From the NCBI GenBank assembly GCA_037128295.1, contig JBAXWR010000095.1, positions 1 through 25,471 on the forward strand: a stretch of 25,471 bases of DNA. The letters run 5' to 3'. Shown piece by piece: positions 1 to 6,690 of the stretch. The notes under the pieces are model-generated. The model was not told the origin of the DNA and searched no databases. It saw only the letters and a list, made by a program, of their open reading frames with translations. Both the position numbers and the translations under genes were made by a program. Each line of letters starts with the position of its first letter. Positions within the stretch are counted from its first letter, which is position 1. This DNA is from JAAFHB01 sp037128295. Lineage in GTDB: Bacteria; Bacteroidota; Bacteroidia; Bacteroidales; Prolixibacteraceae.

Positions 1-12
1 CTGTTAGATGAT

Positions 13-519
13 ATGAACGAGAAGGAACAAAAACAACATTTTCAAAAAATCATTGAGCAACACCGGGGGATTTTACACAAGGTTGCCCGTGCATATTGTC
101 CTATCGAAGACGATAGGCAAGACCTGATTCAGGAAATGATGATACAGGTTTGGCAATCACTCCACAGATACAATAACCAAATTAAAATTTCAACCTGGTT
201 GTATCGTATTTCACTAAATGTTGCCATTTCATTTTACCGAAAGAATACAACAAGAGCAAATAGGTATTCCCTACTGAATGAGCAAATGGTACAAATACCA
301 GCGGAAGACATAACTTCGGATGAAAGGCAATTGAATTTATTGGAACAGTTGATCAGTGAACTCAAAGAGTTGGACAAAGCCCTGATGATATTGTATTTGG
401 AGGACAAAAGTCACATTGAAATTGCCGAAATATTGGGAATGTCCGTCAGCAACGTTGGGACAAAAATTGGACGTATCAAAGACAAGTTAAAAACAAAATT
501 TTCACTATTAAAATCATAA
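13..519 (+). CDS. ECF-type RNA polymerase sigma-70 factor
   Basis: The 168-residue protein has the size and two-domain layout of an extracytoplasmic-function sigma factor, which redirects RNA polymerase to a small regulon. Region 2 lies at about residues 12-80 and includes the DLIQEMMIQVWQSLHRY segment followed by STWLYRISLNVAISFYR, typical of the -10-binding helices. Region 4 is at about residues 108-160, with an HTH of the form SHIEIAEILGMSVSNVGTKI that would contact the -35 element. There is no sigma-1.1 or sigma-3 region. The ATG at 13 is preceded by no Shine-Dalgarno sequence, as is usual in Bacteroidota. It ends 4 nt before the next gene, so the two are almost certainly co-transcribed. 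The promoter lies outside the window. The target regulon cannot be read from the sequence. Confidence 0.93.
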   Translation: MNEKEQKQHFQKIIEQHRGILHKVARAYCPIEDDRQDLIQEMMIQVWQSLHRYNNQIKISTWLYRISLNVAISFYRKNTTRANRYSLLNEQMVQIPAEDITSDERQLNLLEQLISELKELDKALMILYLEDKSHIEIAEILGMSVSNVGTKIGRIKDKLKTKFSLLKS

Positions 520-523
520 AACA

Positions 524-1201
524 ATGGACGAATTGGAATTAAAAAAACTTTGGAAAACAGCTAACGAAAAGTTGGAAGAAACTCTAGCAATTAATAGAAT
601 TAATTCGGATGATATCTCACAGTTAAAAGTGGTTCATTTCATTTCATCAATGAAGCCCATAAAACTTTTTACGCTCCTCACAGGCATCATCTGGGTTGGA
701 GTAGGGGCAATTCTTCTTAGTCATGCATACCTCTATTCTTTTTCAGAAGTCAATAAGATTTTTCTCTTTTCGGCTTCTTTTCAGGTGGGTGTAACCGCCA
801 TTGCGATTTTCATTTATCTCTATCAGATCATCACAATTTATCAAGTGGACATTACCGATCCGATTCTAAAAACCCAGAAGAAATTAGCGGGACTGAAAAT
901 ATCTACGCTTTGGGTTGCACGCATTCTCTTTCTTCAACTTCCGGTTTGGACAACCTTTTGGTGGAATGAAGTGATGTTCAAGGAATGGAATATCTTTCAA
1001 TGGTTGATGACAGGAGGTATAACACTTGTATTTGTTTTTGCAGCCATTTGGTTATTCTTTAATATCAAATTTGAGAACAAGGATAAAAAATGGTTTAATC
1101 TCATTTTCAATGGGAAAGAATGGACCCCATTGATGAAGTCAATAGATTTATTGGAGCAGATCGATGGGTATAAGTCTGATGTGAAAACTGAAAGAAAGTA
1201 A
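524..1201 (+). CDS. four-TM membrane protein, likely regulator of the adjacent ECF sigma factor
   Basis: I recognise no named domain in this 225-residue protein. It begins with a charged cytoplasmic stretch (about residues 1-45, starting MDELELKKLWKTANEKLEE), followed by four probable membrane helices near residues 47-68, 78-101, 127-145 and 157-180, and a polar C-terminal tail of about 40 residues. Its start is 4 nt after the sigma-factor stop. ECF sigma genes are usually followed by their anti-sigma gene, and an N-terminal soluble segment plus membrane helices is the layout expected of such a partner. I therefore infer that it holds or senses for the sigma factor. A classical zinc anti-sigma motif (HxxxCxxC) is absent, so the mechanism would differ from the ZAS families. 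Confidence 0.72.
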   Translation: MDELELKKLWKTANEKLEETLAINRINSDDISQLKVVHFISSMKPIKLFTLLTGIIWVGVGAILLSHAYLYSFSEVNKIFLFSASFQVGVTAIAIFIYLYQIITIYQVDITDPILKTQKKLAGLKISTLWVARILFLQLPVWTTFWWNEVMFKEWNIFQWLMTGGITLVFVFAAIWLFFNIKFENKDKKWFNLIFNGKEWTPLMKSIDLLEQIDGYKSDVKTERK

Positions 1202-1283
1202 ATTGAAAATGGGAATAACTTCAACATAAAAAGGATATTTTTATAGTCTCATTCCAACTGACATAAAAACGAAATTTAGGAAC

Positions 1284-2321
1284 ATGAAAACGACTGATAG
1301 AAGGGAATTTATTTCCAAAACCGCCATAACCGGAATTGGCTTGTGCATAACGGGTAGTGTTCTGGGTAAATCTGTTCAAACAAATGTAAATACCGGTACA
1401 AAAGTCGGCATTATCGGTCTCGACACCTCTCATAGTGTGGCCTTTACGAAAGCTTTAAATAACCCTCAGGCAGGAGAGGAATTCTCAGGTTATAAGGTAG
1501 TTGCAGCTTATCCAAAAGGGAGCAACGACATCGAAAGCAGCGTTTCGAGGATTGCTGGTTATACGACAGAGGTAAAAGCTCTGGGCGTTGAGATTGTGGA
1601 TTCCATCGCCGATTTACTGACCAAAGTCGATGTGGTTTTGCTCGAAACCAACGATGGGAGGCTGCATCTGGAACAGGCATTGCTTGTTTTGAAAGCTGGT
1701 AAACGGATGTTTATCGACAAGCCAATGGCAGCCTCACTTGCAGATGCTATAGCGATCTTTAATGCAGCTAAAAAATACAATGTTCCGATCTTCTCGGCTT
1801 CCTCGCTCCGTTACATCACAGGAATGGATGAGGTGCTGGCTGGAAAATATGGTAAAGTTCTTGGGGCTGAAACTTTTAGTCCTGCCAAACTGGAGAAAAC
1901 GCACCCCGATCTTTTCTGGTATGGTATTCATGGCGTGGAGACCTTATTTACGGCTATGGGGACTGGCTGCAAAAGTGTTGTTCGGGTATCAAACGAGGAT
2001 ACCGACCTTGTTGTTGGAACCTGGAAGGATGGCAGGATTGGCACTTTCCGTGGGATAAGGAAGGGGGCGTCAGATTACGGCGGTATCATTTATGGCGAGA
2101 AAGCAATAAAACCGTTGGGTGGCTATAACGGCTACAATCCTTTACTTGTCCAGATTATCAACTTCTTCAAGACCGGGATTGTTCCTGTAAAAGAGGAGGA
2201 GACCCTCGAAATCCTGGCCTTTATGGAAGCTGCTGACCTAAGCAAAGCTAAAAAAAATGAATCAATTGAAATAGAGCATATTATGAAATCAGCTATAAAA
2301 AAGGCATCGAAGCTGATTTGA
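1284..2321 (+). CDS. Tat-exported Gfo/Idh/MocA-family oxidoreductase (divergent cofactor loop)
   Basis: The 345-residue protein opens with a twin-arginine signal (TDRREFISKTA, then a hydrophobic stretch to about residue 30), so it is probably exported folded with its nicotinamide cofactor. A Rossmann domain begins at about residue 40, and the family Lys-Pro motif appears as DKP at 145-147 in place of the usual EKP. A C-terminal substrate domain carries YGIHGVETL, the position of the family's catalytic His. The cofactor loop reads GIIGLDTSHSVAF and lacks the second and third glycines of GxGxxG, so nucleotide binding may be unusual. Members oxidise or epimerise sugar hydroxyls, and here the substrate is probably a sugar or glycoside. 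It lies 284 nt upstream of a second, canonical member. The in-frame ATG at 1284 is chosen because it starts the Tat signal. Confidence 0.85.
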   Translation: MKTTDRREFISKTAITGIGLCITGSVLGKSVQTNVNTGTKVGIIGLDTSHSVAFTKALNNPQAGEEFSGYKVVAAYPKGSNDIESSVSRIAGYTTEVKALGVEIVDSIADLLTKVDVVLLETNDGRLHLEQALLVLKAGKRMFIDKPMAASLADAIAIFNAAKKYNVPIFSASSLRYITGMDEVLAGKYGKVLGAETFSPAKLEKTHPDLFWYGIHGVETLFTAMGTGCKSVVRVSNEDTDLVVGTWKDGRIGTFRGIRKGASDYGGIIYGEKAIKPLGGYNGYNPLLVQIINFFKTGIVPVKEEETLEILAFMEAADLSKAKKNESIEIEHIMKSAIKKASKLI

Positions 2322-2324
2322 AAT

Positions 2325-2542
2325 GCTGCTGGCTGTTGGCAACTGGCATCTGGCTTTGATCGTGCAGGGAGTTTATTCCTCGGTTCATTTATATTGAATT
2401 TCAACTTGTTATGAGGTATAAATATTTATTTTTGGAAAACATATCAAACTTTATCCACTTTACAAGCCAGCTGCCAGTTTCTAGTTGCCAGCAGCTTCCC
2501 TTTTCGCCAACCGCCAGCCGCCAGTTGCAAGCCGCCAGCAGC
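2325..2542. repeat. cluster of GCCAG/CTGGC-rich repeats in inverted orientation
   Basis: The gap between the two oxidoreductase genes is 284 nt long and is mostly repeat. A copy at 2325-2355 (pattern gctgctggc...caactggca...tggct) is matched in reverse complement by 2465-2495, with a few mismatches. A further, partly overlapping variant occupies 2506-2542. Another member of the same family lies at 14402-14432. The copies are built from the short words GCCAGTTGCCAGC and CCGCCAG. They look like a dispersed repeat family of this genome rather than coding sequence, although short ORFs can be drawn through them. In RNA the two inverted copies could form a long hairpin between the genes. Confidence 0.7.
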
Positions 2543-2605
2543 TTAAAATTGGAAGTACCGATTTCTGATAAGCACATTCACATTAAGAAATTAAAATAGC
2601 TAAAA

Positions 2606-3949
2606 ATGGAAACAACAAGAAGGAAATTTATTAAAAATACAACCATTGGTACGGCTGCATTGACAGTCGGGGGTGTGCTTCCGGGATTCAGTGCCAAAAG
2701 TTATTCCCGTATCATCGGGGCGAATAACAAGATATTGGTGTCCATGATGGGAGTTAACTCACGTGGAAAAGCGTTGGCATCCAACTTTGCACGCCAGGAG
2801 AACTGTGACGTGGCCCATATTTGTGATGTTGATTCAAGGGCGATCACAAATTGTATGGAGGCTATCAAAGATAAACAAACACTTGTTCCCCAAGGATTTG
2901 GTGATTTCCGCAAATCACTTGAAAGCAAAGACATTGATGCAATGGTGATTGCGGCACCCGACCATTGGCATGCCCCAGCATCGTTGATCGCACTCCAAGC
3001 AGGGAAACATGTGTATGTCGAAAAACCATGCAGCCACAATCCCCACGAGGGAGAGATGCTTGTAGAAGCAGCAAAACGGTACGGCAAAGTAGTCCAGATG
3101 GGCAACCAACGCCGCTCATGGCCAAAAGTGGTCGAGGGGATTCAGGCACTCAAAGATGGTGCCATCGGACGGGTCTATTTTGGAAAAGGATGGTACACAA
3201 ACAATCGTGAATCGATCGGGATCGGCAAAAATGTAGCAGTTCCTGAGTGGCTCAACTGGGACCTATGGCAAGGACCTGCGCCACGTAAAGAGTTCAAAGA
3301 CAATCTGATCCATTACAACTGGCATTGGCACTGGCACTGGGGAACAGGTGAAGCGCTCAACAACGGGACCCATATGATCGATTTACTGCGTTGGGGATTG
3401 GATGTTGACTATCCTGTGAGGGTTAGTTCCAACGGAGGGCGGTTTCGCTATCAGGATGATTGGGAAACCCCTGATACACAGGTGATCAATCTCGATTTTG
3501 AAAAAGGGGTATCTATGACATGGGAAGGGCGTAGTTGCAATGGGAAATACATTGAAGGAACCTCTGTTGGTGTGATGTTCTATGGCGAAAAAGGGAGCCT
3601 TCTAATCCCTAGTGGGAATGCCTATACCATTTTTGACCTTCAAAGCAAGATTGTAAAAGAGGTAAAAGATGAGCAGAAAATTGATCCGCGCGACCTTGCC
3701 AATCCTGCCGAACAATTGGACGCATTGCACATCAAAAATATGTTCGATGGGATTTTTAATGGTGCGAAACTCCATTCGGATGTCGATTCGGGACATAAGA
3801 GCACTTTGCTTGTCCAGTTGGGGAATATCTCCCAAAGGGTGGGTCATTCGCTGAATATTGACCCAAAATCAGGCCATATCGTAGGCGATAAAGCAGCCAA
3901 TAAACTTTGGTCCAGAACCTATGAGAAGGGTTGGGAAATGAAGTTGTAG
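2606..3949 (+). CDS. Tat-exported Gfo/Idh/MocA-family oxidoreductase
   Basis: This 447-residue protein starts with a clear twin-arginine signal (METTRRKFIKNTTIG, hydrophobic to about residue 29). The Rossmann domain follows, with cofactor loop MMGVNSRG near residues 47-54, PDHWHA near 118-123 and the family EKP motif at 139-141 (YVEKPCSHN). The C-terminal half has NWHWHWHWGTGE and NNGTHMIDLLRWG, the latter carrying the His/Asp pair expected near the sugar C3 or metal position in this family. It probably acts in the periplasm on a sugar or glycoside with tightly bound NAD(P). The EKP motif argues against GH109, whose members are also Tat-exported. Context, with DUF1080 and glycosidases nearby, fits oxidation to a 3-keto sugar. 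Exact substrate unknown. Confidence 0.9.
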   Translation: METTRRKFIKNTTIGTAALTVGGVLPGFSAKSYSRIIGANNKILVSMMGVNSRGKALASNFARQENCDVAHICDVDSRAITNCMEAIKDKQTLVPQGFGDFRKSLESKDIDAMVIAAPDHWHAPASLIALQAGKHVYVEKPCSHNPHEGEMLVEAAKRYGKVVQMGNQRRSWPKVVEGIQALKDGAIGRVYFGKGWYTNNRESIGIGKNVAVPEWLNWDLWQGPAPRKEFKDNLIHYNWHWHWHWGTGEALNNGTHMIDLLRWGLDVDYPVRVSSNGGRFRYQDDWETPDTQVINLDFEKGVSMTWEGRSCNGKYIEGTSVGVMFYGEKGSLLIPSGNAYTIFDLQSKIVKEVKDEQKIDPRDLANPAEQLDALHIKNMFDGIFNGAKLHSDVDSGHKSTLLVQLGNISQRVGHSLNIDPKSGHIVGDKAANKLWSRTYEKGWEMKL

Positions 3950-4036
3950 TGATTTTGTTTTTGCTTTATATATTAGAATTGTTTAAGAAACTCAAATTCT
4001 TTTGCGACTTTTAGTAACAATTAACGACCAAACAGA

Positions 4037-6625
4037 ATGGACTATAAATTAACAGAACTTATTGATATTCAACTTCTTCAGAATTTGCAGGAGAAATTGA
4101 ATGCCATTTATTCTTTCCCTTCTGCAATTCTTGATAATGATGGGAATGTTTTAACTGCCGTTGCCTGGCAAGATTTGTGTACAAAATATCACAGAAGGCA
4201 TCCACAGTGTGAAAAAGAGTGTATCAAGAGTGACCAATACATCCTGAAGCATCTCCATGAAGCGAATCCAGCTGTAACCTATGTTTGTCCACATGGCCTG
4301 GTTGATAATGCTTTGCCAATCATTATAAGTGGAAAGCATTTGGGTAATTTCTTTACAGGACAAATCTTTCTGGAGAAACCCGATCGGGAATTCTTTAGAA
4401 ATCAGGCTAAAAAATACGGATTTAATGAAGTTGATTATCTGGAAGCTGTTGAGCGTGTTCCAGTCTGGACAAAAGAAAAACTGGCACAATATCTCGATTT
4501 TATCAAAGACTTCATCGAAATAATTGCAGGTATTGGACTGACACAATTAAAACAGATTGAGGCAAATAAAGTCATCAAGGAGAGTGCAGAACGCAATCGG
4601 GCAATCATACAGAGTACATACTACTGGATCTGGGAAATAGAGGAGAATGGAAAGTATTGCTATAGTTCAGATAAGGTTGAAAGGATTCTGGGATATACTG
4701 CTGCCGAAATAATAGGCAAGACTCCTTTTGATCTGATGTCAAAAGAAGAAGGTGACCGGGTTGGCACAATTTTTAAGGACATTGTTGCAAAAAAAGGATC
4801 GATTGTTGAACTGGAGAATTGGAACATCCATAAGGATGGACATAAAGTTTGTCTGTTGACAAATGGTTATCCCATTTTTAGCGACACTGGTGAAATACTT
4901 GGTTATAGGGGAGCAGATAAAGATATTACCGAACGGAAACTGGCAGAAGCAGAATTGGTCAAGGCTAAAGAAGTAGCCGAAGAAAGCGAACGCATTTTTA
5001 GCGATATGACTAAAAACAGTCCAGGTGTGATTTATCAGTTTTATGCCCGCAAAGATGGATCAACCGGATTTTATTACATAAGTCCTAAGGTGTATGAAAT
5101 GTTTGGGCTATCAACTGACAGTGAACCTGGTGATTGGGGATTGGGTCAGCGTGTCCACCCTGACGAAAAGGAAGGTTTTATTTCTTCTGTTATGCAGGCT
5201 ATCAAAGAATTCAAGGAATTCAATTATGAATGTAGGTTAGTAACAAATAAGGGTTTGCAGTGGTGCCAGTTTTTGTCGCGACCCATGAAGAAAGGTGATG
5301 AGGTTATTTTCAATGGCATTATTCTGGACATAACAGATCGGAAAAAACATGAACTGCTTATAAAAGAGAAGGGGGATGTCATTGAAACACAAAATGAATT
5401 GTTAAAGCGTCTTAACCAGGACTTAATTAAAGCCAAGGAACAAGCTGAAGAGAGTGATCGTTTAAAATCCGCATTCCTTGCCAATATGAGCCATGAGATC
5501 AGGACACCGATGAATGGCATTCTGGGTTTTGCTGAATTATTGAAGGAACCGGGTCTTACCGGTGAGGAGCAATTGGAATACATTCACATCATTGAGAAGA
5601 GTGGTGCCCGTATGCTCAATATTATCAACGACATTATTGATATTTCGAAAATTGAGTCTGGTTTGATAAAACTCGATATGGAAGCGTCAAATATCAATGA
5701 ACAGATTGAATACATTTACACTTTCTTCAAACCGGAGGTGGAAGCCAAAGGGATGAAATTGTCAATTCGGAATACTTTACCTGCCAAGGAAGCAACCATT
5801 TACACCGACCGGGAAAAATTATATGCAATATTGACCAATCTGGTTAAAAACGCCATCAAATATACCAATGAAGGTTCAATTGAATTTGGGTACAACCTTG
5901 TAGAGACGCAATGCATTGCGTCTCTACAATTTTTCGTAAAAGACACGGGTATCGGGATTCCAAAGGATAGGCTTGAAGCCATATTTGAGCGGTTTATCCA
6001 GGCCGATATGGAAAATGCAAAGGCGAGACAGGGTGCCGGCCTTGGACTCGCTATCACAAAATCCTATGTAGAAATGCTTGGAGGTAAAATTTGGGTTGAA
6101 AGTGGAGATTATGGAGGGTCAACTTTCTATTTTACCCTTCCATATTCATCCAATCCTATTGACAATCAATTGAATTATAAACCATTATCGGTTCAAAAAA
6201 AGGAGCCTCAAATAAATGTGGAGGGAAGGGATCTTAAAATACTTATTGTGGAAGATGACACCCCCTCAGTTATGTTGCTATCCCTTATTATTAAATTATT
6301 GGGGAGAAATATCCTTAAAGCCCGAAACGGTCTTGAAGCAGTTGAAGTCTGCCGCCATAATCCGGATATTGACCTCATATTGATGGATATCCAAATGCCT
6401 TTAATGGGTGGATATGAAGCCACAAGGATCATCCGTCAATTTAACAAAGATGTTGTGATTATTGCCCAAACAGCTTACGGACTTGCAGGTGAAATGGAGA
6501 AAGCAATTAAGGCCGGTTGCAATGATTACATTTCAAAACCAATTGACAAGAATTTACTTTTGGAAGTCATTCTTAAACATTTGACCGACACGGAAGAGAA
6601 TAAAATTATAGAGGCAAATAATTAA
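4037..6625 (+). CDS. hybrid histidine kinase: PocR sensor, two PAS, HisKA, HATPase, receiver
   Basis: The 862-residue protein has no membrane helix, so it should be a soluble sensor. Residues 1-165 match a PocR-type ligand domain with its cysteine set (C48, C58, C62, C84, in DLCTKYHRRHPQCEKEC and YVCPHGL). PAS domains follow at about 188-300 and 320-440, each ending in the DITxRK signature, then a short coiled coil. The phosphoacceptor is H486 in NMSHEIRTPMNGILGF. The ATPase domain shows the N box (NLVKNAIKYT), G1 (DTGIGIP) and G2 (GAGLGLAI). The C-terminal receiver has acidic pair EDD, phospho-Asp D784 (LMDIQMP) and Lys in SKPID. No DNA-binding output is present in it or in its neighbours. 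Its place between oxidoreductases and glycosidases suggests control of that cluster. A 32-bp palindrome encodes residues 621-631. Confidence 0.93.
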   Translation: MDYKLTELIDIQLLQNLQEKLNAIYSFPSAILDNDGNVLTAVAWQDLCTKYHRRHPQCEKECIKSDQYILKHLHEANPAVTYVCPHGLVDNALPIIISGKHLGNFFTGQIFLEKPDREFFRNQAKKYGFNEVDYLEAVERVPVWTKEKLAQYLDFIKDFIEIIAGIGLTQLKQIEANKVIKESAERNRAIIQSTYYWIWEIEENGKYCYSSDKVERILGYTAAEIIGKTPFDLMSKEEGDRVGTIFKDIVAKKGSIVELENWNIHKDGHKVCLLTNGYPIFSDTGEILGYRGADKDITERKLAEAELVKAKEVAEESERIFSDMTKNSPGVIYQFYARKDGSTGFYYISPKVYEMFGLSTDSEPGDWGLGQRVHPDEKEGFISSVMQAIKEFKEFNYECRLVTNKGLQWCQFLSRPMKKGDEVIFNGIILDITDRKKHELLIKEKGDVIETQNELLKRLNQDLIKAKEQAEESDRLKSAFLANMSHEIRTPMNGILGFAELLKEPGLTGEEQLEYIHIIEKSGARMLNIINDIIDISKIESGLIKLDMEASNINEQIEYIYTFFKPEVEAKGMKLSIRNTLPAKEATIYTDREKLYAILTNLVKNAIKYTNEGSIEFGYNLVETQCIASLQFFVKDTGIGIPKDRLEAIFERFIQADMENAKARQGAGLGLAITKSYVEMLGGKIWVESGDYGGSTFYFTLPYSSNPIDNQLNYKPLSVQKKEPQINVEGRDLKILIVEDDTPSVMLLSLIIKLLGRNILKARNGLEAVEVCRHNPDIDLILMDIQMPLMGGYEATRIIRQFNKDVVIIAQTAYGLAGEMEKAIKAGCNDYISKPIDKNLLLEVILKHLTDTEENKIIEANN
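5898..5929. repeat. perfect 32-bp palindrome inside the kinase gene
   Basis: Each half begins ttgtagagacgcaatg, and the other half is its exact reverse complement, so all 16 pairs match with no loop. It is read in frame as LVETQCIASLQ (residues 621-631), between two beta strands of the ATPase domain just before the DTGIGIP box. Homologous kinases, as I remember them, have a shorter hairpin here. It has the look of a mobile palindromic repeat unit that landed in a tolerant loop. Confidence 0.9.
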
Positions 6626-6690
6626 GTCATAATTGAAACGATTTTTGCAACCAAATCAGGCTGCCAACAATTACAAAAAAAAAGACCATT

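Noticed and set aside
3318..3345. Short tandem repeat tggcat/tggcac in the second oxidoreductase
   Set aside because: It encodes WHWHWHWG, which corresponds to a Trp/His-rich segment I recall as usual in this subfamily, so it is protein constraint rather than a DNA repeat.
2606..3949. GH109 (NAD-dependent alpha-N-acetylgalactosaminidase) assignment
   Set aside because: The Tat signal and size fit, but the EKP motif at 139-141 points to an ordinary Gfo/Idh/MocA oxidoreductase rather than GH109.
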